From Candidatus Peregrinibacteria bacterium UBA1369 (GTDB lineage: Bacteria > Patescibacteriota > Gracilibacteria > UBA1369): 64,000 nucleotides of DNA. Each line of letters starts with the position of its first letter. Within the stretch, counting starts at the first letter, position 1. The position numbers and the translations under genes were made by a program. The notes under the pieces were generated by a model. That model saw only the letters and a program-made list of their open reading frames with translations. It searched no databases and was not told the origin of the DNA. The stretch is from assembly GCA_002305925.1 (NCBI GenBank), contig DBRL01000014.1:98204-162203 (forward strand). Reading direction: 5' to 3'. Shown in pieces: positions 24,550 through 32,181 of this stretch.

Positions 24550-25073
24550 ATGCGGTTGGTGGTGATTTCCATGTCTTCGCGGATGGCTTCCAGCAGAGCT
24601 GAACGGTTTCCCATGTAGGTCTCGCCGAGGGAAATTTCGCGGCTTTGGTCTTTTTGGGAAAATTTCTGTTTGGCCAGACTGAGCAGTTCGGTTTCCAGAC
24701 GGTCTTTGAGCTCTTTGACCTTTGCGTTGGCCACAAGGTCGACGCGAATTTCGATGCGCATCCATTCACTGTCAAAAGTTTCCAGATCTTTCAACTCCAG
24801 ATCCGAGCTTTTTTTGCTGATAAAGTTCTCCAGCGCGGCCAATTCAGAGACGAAGGCCGAGTAAACCTCCTGCTTGAGCCCGAATTCCTTTTCTTTTTTG
24901 GCGCGGGCAAGCTGGGCCTCTTCCCGTCTCTCCTCGCGGCGGATGTCCATGTGCCGGATGATCAGGGAGGTGAGAATGGTGATAAAAGTACCCACGACCA
25001 GGCCGGTGACGCCGATAATGGCGCCGACGATTTCACCGATGGCCTCGGGATTGGCGGTGATGGTATCAAACAT
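24546..25073 (-). CDS. Membrane protein with cytoplasmic coiled coil, unknown
   Basis: 175 residues. One hydrophobic helix (about 14-38, VGAIIGVTGLVVGTFITILTSLII) is followed directly by a highly charged helix (HMDIRREERREEAQLARAKKEKE) and further helical sequence. A short N-terminal outside/C-terminal inside topology is likely. Overlap of 4 nt with the following gene suggests the pair works together at the membrane. No known domain. Confidence 0.65.
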   Translation of the reverse strand: MFDTITANPEAIGEIVGAIIGVTGLVVGTFITILTSLIIRHMDIRREERREEAQLARAKKEKEFGLKQEVYSAFVSELAALENFISKKSSDLELKDLETFDSEWMRIEIRVDLVANAKVKELKDRLETELLSLAKQKFSQKDQSREISLGETYMGNRSALLEAIREDMEITTNRI

Positions 25074-25201
25074 GCTGCTGCTTGGTTATTTTGCTGTAAT
25101 GTAACACGATTGCCAGGATTGTAAAAGGTGCCGGAGGAAAGTGGCTTGAGCAAGGACTTTTCTCCCGAAACTTGAAAAAGCGGATCAGCAGTCTTTATGT
25201 C

Positions 25202-25230
25202 TTGACAAAAGGGTGAATTTCTAGTTAAAT
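25202..25230 (+). promoter_or_regulatory. Promoter of ECF sigma factor gene
   Basis: TTGACA (25202-25207), exactly 17 bp and TTAAAT (25225-25230). The leader to the ATG at 25253 would be about 16 nt. Confidence 0.6.
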
Positions 25231-25252
25231 TTACCTCTTAAGTTTTGTCAGC

Positions 25253-25792
25253 ATGAAACAAGGTCTGGAAAACGAGCGGATTTTGATAGAAAGGGCCAAG
25301 GCGGACCCCGCCTGCTTCGTGGATTTGTATGACAAATATTTTGAGCCCATTTACCGCTATGTATATAGGCGGGTCAGTTCCGTGGAAACGGCTGAGGATC
25401 TGGTCAGCCAGACTTTTTATGACGCACTGTCCCATCTGAAGAGCTATCAGCACAAGGGCTATCCTTTTTCGGCCTGGCTATACAAAATTGCCCATAACAA
25501 CGTGCTGAAGTGGTATCGCAGCAATTCGCGCCACCAGCAGGTGGATTTGGAAAATGTCGTGGAATTGCGTTCGGACGAGGATGTAGTTGAGGAATTGGCC
25601 GTCAATACAGAACGCGGCAATGTCCTGGCCATGCTGGAGAAGCTGGAATATGAAGACAGGGAGCTGATTCGTTTAAAATACTTTGAGGAGGTCTCCAATA
25701 TCGAAATCGGACAGATTATGGGGATCACGGCCAACAATGTCGGCGTCAAGCTGTACAGGGCCCTGAAAAGACTGAAACAATTAATGGACTAG
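25253..25792 (+). CDS. ECF-type RNA polymerase sigma factor
   Basis: 179 residues. Region 2 covers about 20-90 (CFVDLYDKYFEPIYRYVYRR, AEDLVSQTFYDAL, then FSAWLYKIAHNNVLKWYR) and region 4 about 125-178 (LEKLEYEDRELIRLKYFEEVS, NIEIGQIMGITANNVGVKLYRALKRLK). Region 1 and region 3 are absent, as in ECF sigma factors. It should direct RNA polymerase to envelope or stress promoters. The following gene, 35 nt downstream, is a probable membrane anti-sigma. A housekeeping promoter precedes it. The -35 resembles a general sigma70 site, so autoregulation is not evident. Confidence 0.9.
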   Translation: MKQGLENERILIERAKADPACFVDLYDKYFEPIYRYVYRRVSSVETAEDLVSQTFYDALSHLKSYQHKGYPFSAWLYKIAHNNVLKWYRSNSRHQQVDLENVVELRSDEDVVEELAVNTERGNVLAMLEKLEYEDRELIRLKYFEEVSNIEIGQIMGITANNVGVKLYRALKRLKQLMD

Positions 25793-25827
25793 GGATTTGC
25801 CCACATCATCAAGATTTGTAGATAATC

Positions 25828-27255
25828 ATGGAACATCTGGACAGTAAATATTTCGAAAGAGTCATTGCCGCGCTGAGACAGGCCAGAGACTCGCAAACCA
25901 TTGAAATTAATGAAAATTTCAAGCGCACACTGCGTGCTCGAATCGAGGAAAGGGCCATGATGCCACTGGAAACCGCCGAGCCAAACTGGGTGGAGTGGGT
26001 GCTGAGATCCCGTTATGTACCGGGCGGAGTGCCGGTGATGGCGGCCCTGGTGCTGGTGACGATGGCCGCGCTAAATCACAATGTGCCGATGGACAGCCAG
26101 ATGTTGGCCGAAACCGGAGAGGTGAATGAGGGTCGGGTACTCGATGCGCAGGCCGATCTGCTGTTGTCCCAACCCGCCGTGACGATGACAAGGTCACAGC
26201 AAGATTCGGCATTTAGTCCTGATGTTAATGCGGAGCACCGACTGGAGACTTTTTCGGCCGAGCTGGTGATGCCGCCGGCAGAGGTAATGGCTGCCCGGGA
26301 GGCTTATCTGAGAGCGTTGGAGAGTGGCCCAGACCAGCTGGAGATGACGCAGATGCCGTATACAGTTAAAACTGTTTCTTCCTCGCCGGCCTATACTTTC
26401 TTTGAGGGGGCTATTAACAGTATTTTGAATATTCCTGTTCCGCAGACCGAAGAACCTGTTTCAGCCGTGCGCGTGGAGAAAACTATTCCCCAGACTGTTT
26501 CGACGGACCCAGTTCCGGCCAACGCCACGGTCACCACCCCGGTCCCCGCCGAATCGCATGGGCAGATCGTGCCAACCACTGTGGTGGAGGTGATACCGAT
26601 GAAGGGCGAGATAGAGGTCAGCAAAGAGCAGACAAAACCCTCGATGCCCTCCGAAGCGAGCGGAAAACTGGTTGAGCCCGAACCCCAAGCCGATACCGTG
26701 ATGACGCCTACACAGACGGCGGCTACCCAGCCGCTGTCCAGTCCCGCCACAGTGTCCACGCCCGCTCCGCTTTCAACCCCTGTATTGCCCGAGGCTTATA
26801 TGGTAGTGGATCCGGCCAAAGGTACTTTTGAAAAAATCAGCGTGGCCCCCGTGCCGCCAGCGGAAACCATGTCGCCTGCGGTGGTTGAGCCCGCGTTGGA
26901 GGAAGTCTCCTTGGAAGAAGTCTCCTTGGAGGCAGTTTCCCCTATAAACACGTTTGATCTTCGCAGCGAGCCGCTGGCGCCTCTGTTAGAGTCCGTGGAA
27001 GTCGATAATCAGCCACTCCTGGCCGAGAGAATATATTTCCGCGGTGAATTGCGTGAGAAACTGGTGCGAGCCGTTATGCTTGCCCTGGCCGGACGCGATG
27101 GCAATCTGAGCCGCGACTATTATGTCAATATTGCCGCTTCTCCAGACGGTACTTATCGCGCCACGTTATATGAACATGCCAAGAGCAGGACGCTGCTGGT
27201 GATTGCCGCACAGCGGACAGGGGAATACCGTGTGATCACGCAGGTTAATTATTAG
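25828..27255 (+). CDS. Probable membrane anti-sigma factor with long extracytoplasmic domain
   Basis: 475 residues. A cytoplasmic helical N-terminus (1-60, including FERVIAALRQAR and FKRTLRARIEER) is followed by one membrane helix (about 64-83, VPGGVPVMAALVLVTMAAL). A ~300-residue Pro/Thr/Val/Glu-rich stalk leads to a compact C-terminal domain (about 390-475). The N-terminus has no zinc-binding H-x3-C-x2-C motif, so it is not a ZAS-type anti-sigma. The role is inferred from being 35 nt downstream of the ECF gene and from the one-pass topology. The C-terminal domain could sense the envelope. A hairpin ends the transcript. Confidence 0.6.
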   Translation: MEHLDSKYFERVIAALRQARDSQTIEINENFKRTLRARIEERAMMPLETAEPNWVEWVLRSRYVPGGVPVMAALVLVTMAALNHNVPMDSQMLAETGEVNEGRVLDAQADLLLSQPAVTMTRSQQDSAFSPDVNAEHRLETFSAELVMPPAEVMAAREAYLRALESGPDQLEMTQMPYTVKTVSSSPAYTFFEGAINSILNIPVPQTEEPVSAVRVEKTIPQTVSTDPVPANATVTTPVPAESHGQIVPTTVVEVIPMKGEIEVSKEQTKPSMPSEASGKLVEPEPQADTVMTPTQTAATQPLSSPATVSTPAPLSTPVLPEAYMVVDPAKGTFEKISVAPVPPAETMSPAVVEPALEEVSLEEVSLEAVSPINTFDLRSEPLAPLLESVEVDNQPLLAERIYFRGELREKLVRAVMLALAGRDGNLSRDYYVNIAASPDGTYRATLYEHAKSRTLLVIAAQRTGEYRVITQVNY

Positions 27256-27264
27256 CAAGGCAGG

Positions 27265-27296
27265 AAAGCCCGACGTTTATTTGCTGAGGGCTTTTT
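27265..27296 (+). terminator. Terminator after sigma/anti-sigma operon
   Basis: AAAGCCC (27265-27271) and GGGCTTT (27288-27294) with TT following. The right arm overlaps the end of the convergent gene, so it may serve both strands. Confidence 0.6.
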
Positions 27297-28743
27297 GGTC
27301 GTGTCCGAATCGCAGGCGGTAAAAAACGCCGATCAGGGGCAGATAAAAAAGCAAAATTTGAGGGAAAAACAGGCTGTTGACGAAATTGCTGTGCACCAGC
27401 AGGGTGAGCGTGATGATGAAAAGTCCCAGAGACCAGCCGGCCAGTTCGGGGCGGGTGGTTCGTCGCCAGGTCTGCCAGCTGTCGCGGAGGATCAGCCAGA
27501 GGAAATAGAGAAAAACCAGCAAACCGGCGAAGCCGGTGGTGGCGGTGAGGGTAAGAAGGCTGGAGTCTGAGCCGCTAGCGGAATGGACGTCCTCGCTCTT
27601 GATAAATCCCTCGCTCATTTTGACGGCGGCAAGATTGTTGTAGCCGTGGCCGAGAAGAGGTTTTTGGCCGATCAGTTCCAGGGTCTGTTCCCAGTTCTGG
27701 ATACGCAGACGGGCGGTGGGGTCGGGGTTTTCGGAGGTGTTGAAGAGCACTGAAGTCATGCTGGTGACCAGCTCGCCGGCGCGCTGCTGGGCGCGGTCGG
27801 AGACGGAGAGGCCGATGGCGCCGATGATGAGGACGATGATCAGCAGGCGGCGTGCTTTGAGCAGACCAAGTACCAGTAGCCCACAGAGAAAGGCCAGCCA
27901 GGCCGATCGTGAATAGGTGAGGAAAAGAGCCGGCAGGAGAGCGGCCGAAGTGATGAATAGTAGTATTCGGACGCGGTCTGTCGGCCGGTAGAGGGCCAGA
28001 CTGACCAGGAAGAGCGAGGCGGCGGCGAAGTAGCCGCCGATAAAATTGGGATCGAGCCAGCTGCCGACCAGGCGGTTGATGTGCGGGTCATAACCGGCGC
28101 TTTTGGCCAATTCTTCCAGATCGGGCAGGATTTGCAGCTGCAGAAATCCGCCGGCGGCCAGGGCCAGAGCAATGAAAATCAGCCAGTTGTGCAGCGCGGG
28201 CAGCTGTTGGCGGCCAATCAGCCAATAGGAGCAGGGGAGCAGGCCGAGGTAGAAGACCAGGCGGAGCAGATAGAGGCCACCGGCCAGTACTTCGCTGGCG
28301 GGCAGGGCCAGCAGGCTGTAGAGCAGCGAAAAGACGGCGACGGCCAGGAAAAGCAGCAAAGTTTGGAGCAGCCTGCTGAAGCGGGCGTCGCTGAAGCGCG
28401 GGCGCAGGCGCCAGAGCAGCAGCAGCTCATAGAGCGGAATGAGGAGGTCACTAAGCACAATACTGCGGCCGAGGAAGTCCAGCCGCGAAAATTCGCCCAG
28501 AATGGGCAGGCCCAGCAGAATGAAGAGGCCCCAGAGCGGGCGGTGCCAGGCCAGCAGCAGGAAAAGGCCGGTCAGCAGCGGCAGGGCCAGAGAATCTGCC
28601 CTGGACAGCAGCAGCCAGGTGAGGGCGGCTCCCAGCAGGGCAAAAAGCAGGGTCCAGGCCAGGGCTGAGACGGATTTGGCGGAAATGGCGGTGGGGTGAA
28701 GGGACCAGTCAATTCTAAACTGCCCGCGGCCCGCAGACAACAA
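27277..28743 (-). CDS. O-antigen ligase / Wzy-like polysaccharide polymerase
   Basis: 488 residues with about 11-12 membrane helices. A large extracytoplasmic loop near 330-400 contains the Wzy_C-type pattern (LGHGYNN, then HSASGSDSSLLTLTATTGFAGLL). Such enzymes polymerise or ligate lipid-linked glycans at the outer face of the membrane. In a cell without LPS, ligation of a wall or surface polysaccharide is more plausible. The start is uncertain: the only in-frame candidates are TTG at 28743 or 28740, inside the T-run of a terminator, and no ATG follows near the N-terminus. Confidence 0.75.
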   Translation of the reverse strand: MLSAGRGQFRIDWSLHPTAISAKSVSALAWTLLFALLGAALTWLLLSRADSLALPLLTGLFLLLAWHRPLWGLFILLGLPILGEFSRLDFLGRSIVLSDLLIPLYELLLLWRLRPRFSDARFSRLLQTLLLFLAVAVFSLLYSLLALPASEVLAGGLYLLRLVFYLGLLPCSYWLIGRQQLPALHNWLIFIALALAAGGFLQLQILPDLEELAKSAGYDPHINRLVGSWLDPNFIGGYFAAASLFLVSLALYRPTDRVRILLFITSAALLPALFLTYSRSAWLAFLCGLLVLGLLKARRLLIIVLIIGAIGLSVSDRAQQRAGELVTSMTSVLFNTSENPDPTARLRIQNWEQTLELIGQKPLLGHGYNNLAAVKMSEGFIKSEDVHSASGSDSSLLTLTATTGFAGLLVFLYFLWLILRDSWQTWRRTTRPELAGWSLGLFIITLTLLVHSNFVNSLFFPQILLFYLPLIGVFYRLRFGHDQKALSK

Positions 28744-28768
28744 AAAAGGGAGCCCTGCGGGCTCCCCT
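28742..28768 (-). terminator. Terminator ending the surface-protein operon
   Basis: On the minus strand GGGGAGCCC, a short loop and GGGCTCCC form a very stable hairpin followed by TTTTTTG. It closes the long minus-strand operon that starts at 49.7 kb. Confidence 0.8.
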
Positions 28769-28789
28769 GGAAAGGCGGTTGGGTGGCTG

Positions 28790-29503
28790 CTATTTCTTCG
28801 GCTGATCCCGATGTTTTTCCGGATGATGTGCGGCGCCCTTGTGATGGCGGCGTTTCTTCAGATATCCGGCGGCCAGGATGCCGACCGCGACGACAAAGAT
28901 ACCCAGTGAGACGTAAAAATAGGTCTGGCGCCAGTCGGCCGGTTTCTTGGGCAGGTCGGCGAGTTTTGGAATTTCGCGGGGGTTATCTGTTACGGTGAGG
29001 AAGGTTTTAATGCCGATGCGGGCGTTACTGCGAATAGTAATGCCTGAATCAAGTGCTTCATCTTTAGTATTAAGTTTTTCCGCCATGATAGTGCCGCGGT
29101 ATTCCTGGTGCGCTGTATTTTCGGGAATGTTGATGACAAAGTCGATGACGGTTTTTTCTCCCGGACCCAAGTCAATAATGATTTCTTCTTTGTTGTTGAA
29201 GCTCACCCATTTTGCAAACTCTTTTCTCTCGCTTTCGTAAGCGGCTGCTACTTCATCCCCCTGATTGTTTATAACCATGTCGGTAGCGTACACTCTGGTA
29301 GAGATTGTTGTGTTAGAGTGGTTTATCACTGTTAGTTTGTCGGTGATACTTTGGCCAGGCAGACTTTCGTGGACGAAGTAAGTGGGTCGGATTCCGTTTG
29401 GTTCCGTGGGATACGCTTCCATCCCTTGGAAAGACAGTGCTTGTATCTGAAAAGGCAGGCTTATGAAAAATAAGGTGCAAGCAATGGTGATGTTTTTATG
29501 CAT
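28790..29503 (-). CDS. WxL-interacting-protein-like membrane-anchored protein (no LysM)
   Basis: 237 residues. Signal peptide (1-22), then a two-part Ig-like ectodomain with the recurrent pattern of this locus: YFVHESLPGQSITDKLTVIN, VYATDMVINNQGD, WVSFNN, IDLGPGEKTVIDFVINIPENT and YRGTIMAEK. This resembles the DUF916 peptidoglycan-binding half of Firmicutes WxL-interacting proteins. A membrane helix (about 192-214) and a His/Lys-rich cytoplasmic tail (KKRRHHKGAAHHPEKH) follow. It is the last gene of the operon, starts 5 nt after the upstream stop, and precedes a strong terminator. Similarity is judged by eye; a profile search is needed. Confidence 0.65.
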   Translation of the reverse strand: MHKNITIACTLFFISLPFQIQALSFQGMEAYPTEPNGIRPTYFVHESLPGQSITDKLTVINHSNTTISTRVYATDMVINNQGDEVAAAYESERKEFAKWVSFNNKEEIIIDLGPGEKTVIDFVINIPENTAHQEYRGTIMAEKLNTKDEALDSGITIRSNARIGIKTFLTVTDNPREIPKLADLPKKPADWRQTYFYVSLGIFVVAVGILAAGYLKKRRHHKGAAHHPEKHRDQPKK

Positions 29504-29508
29504 GTGGC

Positions 29509-30183
29509 TTAATTGGCGGTGATGGTATAAGTGACAGTGGTGAAGTATTCCCCGTCAATCATTGTTTGTTCGGGATTGGGAGGAGTTTTGAAGACGAAGG
29601 CCAGTCCCATGGAAAACGTGTCATGATATCCTGTCGGGTTATGAGGAGCTGAGATGAGAGGCAGACTGCCAATTTCAGGAAAAAAATGATAATAGTCGTC
29701 CGAGTATGTTTCTGCGTTATCGCGGACTTGATTGTAGGATAATTTTTGGGCGATATGCGATACCACTTCTGGGTAGGGGTTAGTACTGTCCAGGGTGATG
29801 TTTTCGTCAGGATTGTTATTAAAACTGAGTATGCCAATGGCTGTGTGAGGGATGGTGTATCCGGCTTTTTCCTTATGAACGAGGTCCGTGATTTCTATTT
29901 CGACTTCAAAACCACCGTCGCTTCTAATGTCTGCAATTGAGAGGGCTTGCCCAAGAGGATAATTGAAAACTATGGCAAGTCGATCGCCCGAGGAAGATGT
30001 GAATTTGGGATTTTCTCTAGAAATTTGTAGCGGGGGTAACATGGTCAGGCAGTCAACTACGCAGCTTACAATAGCTACTGAGCCGGTTACGTCAGCCGCC
30101 AGGCCCAATGAGTAGCCGCTTACCAGCAGGTTGAGAGCAAGAACAGGTAATAGTACACTAGCTTTTATTTTTTTTAGAAACAT
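29509..30183 (-). CDS. Secreted WxL-like domain protein
   Basis: 224 residues. Signal peptide (1-30, SVLLPVLALNLLVSGYSLGLA). The mature part has a strand FEVEIEITDLVHKEKAGYTIP, corresponding to the first WxL-type motif with F replacing W, and ends with DGEYFTTVTYTITAN, corresponding to the C-terminal Y-x-A-x-L-T-W-x-L strand with Y replacing W. Two cysteines (SCVVDC) near the mature N-terminus could form a disulfide. The gene overlaps the upstream LysM gene by 26 nt, so the two are coupled. Likely bound to the cell surface by a partner protein. Confidence 0.55.
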   Translation of the reverse strand: MFLKKIKASVLLPVLALNLLVSGYSLGLAADVTGSVAIVSCVVDCLTMLPPLQISRENPKFTSSSGDRLAIVFNYPLGQALSIADIRSDGGFEVEIEITDLVHKEKAGYTIPHTAIGILSFNNNPDENITLDSTNPYPEVVSHIAQKLSYNQVRDNAETYSDDYYHFFPEIGSLPLISAPHNPTGYHDTFSMGLAFVFKTPPNPEQTMIDGEYFTTVTYTITAN

Positions 30184-31306
30184 GAACCAGAAGTTTTTGA
30201 TTTGGTTTCAGGGAATATGGTGGGCGGAGACTGTTAATTCTGGCCAGTTTTTTCCAATTCATCTGGTGTTTTTCAGCGATTTCAATAAGCGTTTCGTTGC
30301 CCTCAACTTGATAGTTCGTGCATTCTTTGAGGTATTTGCGGGATGAATACATTGAAAGGCTCAGCACTAGAATGAGAATTGCCAAAATGGTTGTAAATCC
30401 GTAGACTAACGGCCAGCTAAAAACTGTATCTGTTCTTCCCTCTTTAATTTGAGTGATTAGTTCGTACTCGTTTTTAATGCCGTTGAAAGCCTTGAGTTCA
30501 CCTTCCAGTTGGGCAGACAATTCACCAAAAAATGGTACATCGCTGAACTCGATCTTTTTTGTAATGGACGTGCCTGGGAGCATTCTGAATTGGGGGATGC
30601 TCAATTCCACTACCTTGGGTTCTGCGAAAGGGGAGTTGGTGGTAACGTTAATTTTTCCTTCAAAAGACATCAAAACATTGCCATCATTATTGATGGTAAG
30701 CGTGTAGACTTTTTCGTCTGGAAGAAAACCAAATGGTGTGACTCTATAGTCGTTTAATACCGTGCCGGCGACATTTATAGTTAAGGCAACAACGTTGCGG
30801 CTTTGAACGGTCACGCCAAACGATGGCGCCGGCGTGTTATCGTCCTGCTCAGCTCGACCATGGGTTATGGAAATTCCTCCATAGTAGCTGCCTGGGTAGG
30901 TGTCAGCCGGGACATTGATAGTGAATGGGATGATTTGTGCGGTTCCGGCGGGGACGTTAATGTTGGTTTGATCAAAAGCGATCCATGTGTTGATGACATT
31001 CGTTGGGTCGGATACGTTTTTAAAAACTATATGCTGCTGGTTGTTAATTTCTGAGTCTACTGCAGCCAGACTGTATTTTTTATCTAAGGTGGTTCTGTTT
31101 ACAAAAGTTAATTTGCTTTCGGCTTTATTTCCGGGGGATATGTTGAAATTAAAATCGGATTTTTCTTCCAGTGTTCCCGGAAGGAAGTATTCCCTGTCGC
31201 TGCTGTTGTCAATAAAATAGGGTGCTGCCTGCACCGTACTGAAAATTGCCAATAAAGAGGCGGTGATGAGTGCGGCGAACGTACGGTTTTTGAGTCTGGA
31301 AGTCAT
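30158..31306 (-). CDS. WxL-interacting-like protein with membrane helix and C-terminal LysM
   Basis: 382 residues from the ATG at 31306; a start 15 codons earlier lies in the terminator of the preceding gene and has no signal peptide context. Signal peptide (to about 28), Ig-like domain one with INVPAGTAQIIPFTINVPADTYPGSYYGG, Ig-like domain two (about 175-290), membrane helix (about 298-322, VYGFTTILAILILVLSLSMY), basic stop-transfer (SSRKYLKE) and a LysM-like domain (about 333-378, NETLIEIAEKHQMNWKKLARIN). By the positive-inside rule the LysM would be cytoplasmic. It is followed by an overlapping WxL-like gene. Confidence 0.65.
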   Translation of the reverse strand: MTSRLKNRTFAALITASLLAIFSTVQAAPYFIDNSSDREYFLPGTLEEKSDFNFNISPGNKAESKLTFVNRTTLDKKYSLAAVDSEINNQQHIVFKNVSDPTNVINTWIAFDQTNINVPAGTAQIIPFTINVPADTYPGSYYGGISITHGRAEQDDNTPAPSFGVTVQSRNVVALTINVAGTVLNDYRVTPFGFLPDEKVYTLTINNDGNVLMSFEGKINVTTNSPFAEPKVVELSIPQFRMLPGTSITKKIEFSDVPFFGELSAQLEGELKAFNGIKNEYELITQIKEGRTDTVFSWPLVYGFTTILAILILVLSLSMYSSRKYLKECTNYQVEGNETLIEIAEKHQMNWKKLARINSLRPPYSLKPNQKLLVHVSKKNKS

Positions 31307-31348
31307 GTTTGTGGTTGGTCTTTGTTTGTTGTGTGCGATTTCTTGAAA

Positions 31349-31379
31349 CAAGAGGCCTGCGTTAGAAGCAGGCCTCTTG
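31349..31379 (-). terminator. Strong hairpin after small WxL-like gene
   Basis: CAAGAGGCCTGC (31349-31360) and GCAGGCCTCTTG (31368-31379) form a perfect 12-bp stem with a 7-nt loop. On the minus strand it is followed by TTTC, a weak T-run. It lies between the gene ending at 31391 and the start at 31306. Confidence 0.7.
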
Positions 31380-31390
31380 CGAGTAATAGA

Positions 31391-32116
31391 CTAGAGAATG
31401 CTATAGGTAACGGTCGAAGTAAAGGTTCCTGTATGTGCGAGGTTGGCTGGCAAGGCAAGATTGTAATCAACGTCAACTGAGACTGTTCCTTCGAAGCCAT
31501 TGGTGTAGCTAAGAATGGTAGCAGCTGCTGCGGGGACATTGGTGGTGGGATTGATCAGATAGGCATTTGTGTCTTCTCCACCGTTGCGAGCAGAACCTGT
31601 GCTGCCGGCAAAATAATTGTTCTGACCGTTGAGCACCGTTGAGTATGAGCTGGATCCTTGGGCAAGTGTAGCGCCACTTTCATCAATATTGCTGGTGATG
31701 ATAGAGAAGAGGGCGTAATAGGGAGTACCGTCTGTGGTAACAAGTTCATCGGTGCCAGATAAGAACTTGGTTGCTCCTACGGTAACTGAAACTGGCGAGC
31801 CCGTTTCCAGTCCGCAGGAATAGGGTGTGTCGGAGGTTAGTTGGACCGTTTGAACATCTAAGTTGGTTACGCCAGGTGCGAAGAGGGCGCTGTTTTGAGG
31901 GTCATACGCTGCATCATTGGTGCTAAGCACGGTTCTAACAGATGTTGGAGTTTCACCAATGCGGAAGTTCTCAAACACTGTTTCACCAAAGGTGTCTGTT
32001 TGTGTGGGACACTCAATTTGCTGGGTTCCAACGGCGGTCTCCTGCGCAAATACCGCGGCGACGCCCATGTTGGCGACGACGGCCGTAAGTGCTAAATATG
32101 TTGCAAGCTTTTTCAT
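31391..32116 (-). CDS. Abundant secreted WxL-like surface protein (probable)
   Basis: 241 residues, Ser/Thr/Asn-rich and beta-predicted. Signal peptide (1-24, LATYLALTAVVANMGVAAVFA). The C-terminus HTGTFTSTVTYSIL matches the terminal strand of the other secreted proteins here; the first WxL-type motif is weak. Two cysteines (C36, C101 region) may pair. It has its own near-consensus promoter and a perfect 12-bp hairpin behind it, which no other gene in the locus has, so it is probably the most strongly expressed and may be a main surface-layer component. Confidence 0.6.
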   Translation of the reverse strand: MKKLATYLALTAVVANMGVAAVFAQETAVGTQQIECPTQTDTFGETVFENFRIGETPTSVRTVLSTNDAAYDPQNSALFAPGVTNLDVQTVQLTSDTPYSCGLETGSPVSVTVGATKFLSGTDELVTTDGTPYYALFSIITSNIDESGATLAQGSSSYSTVLNGQNNYFAGSTGSARNGGEDTNAYLINPTTNVPAAAATILSYTNGFEGTVSVDVDYNLALPANLAHTGTFTSTVTYSIL

Positions 32117-32151
32117 GTTTTTGTTTTGGTTAAAACGTAAAGCTTCAAAAC

Positions 32152-32180
32152 ATAATATCTTTATTCCCGATTTTTGTCAA
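32152..32180 (-). promoter_or_regulatory. Strong internal promoter for small WxL-like gene
   Basis: On the minus strand TTGACA (32180-32175), 17 bp and TATTAT (32157-32152). The leader is about 30 nt and A-rich (AACCAAAACAAAAAC) with no Shine-Dalgarno sequence. It lies 2 nt inside the end of the upstream gene. Confidence 0.75.
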
Positions 32181-32181
32181 G

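Noticed and set aside
23536..24765. Longer N-terminus for the Thr/Pro-rich surface gene
   Set aside because: The extra 72 codons lie entirely inside the upstream coiled-coil gene; the ATG at 24549 has an ATGA overlap and a proper signal peptide.
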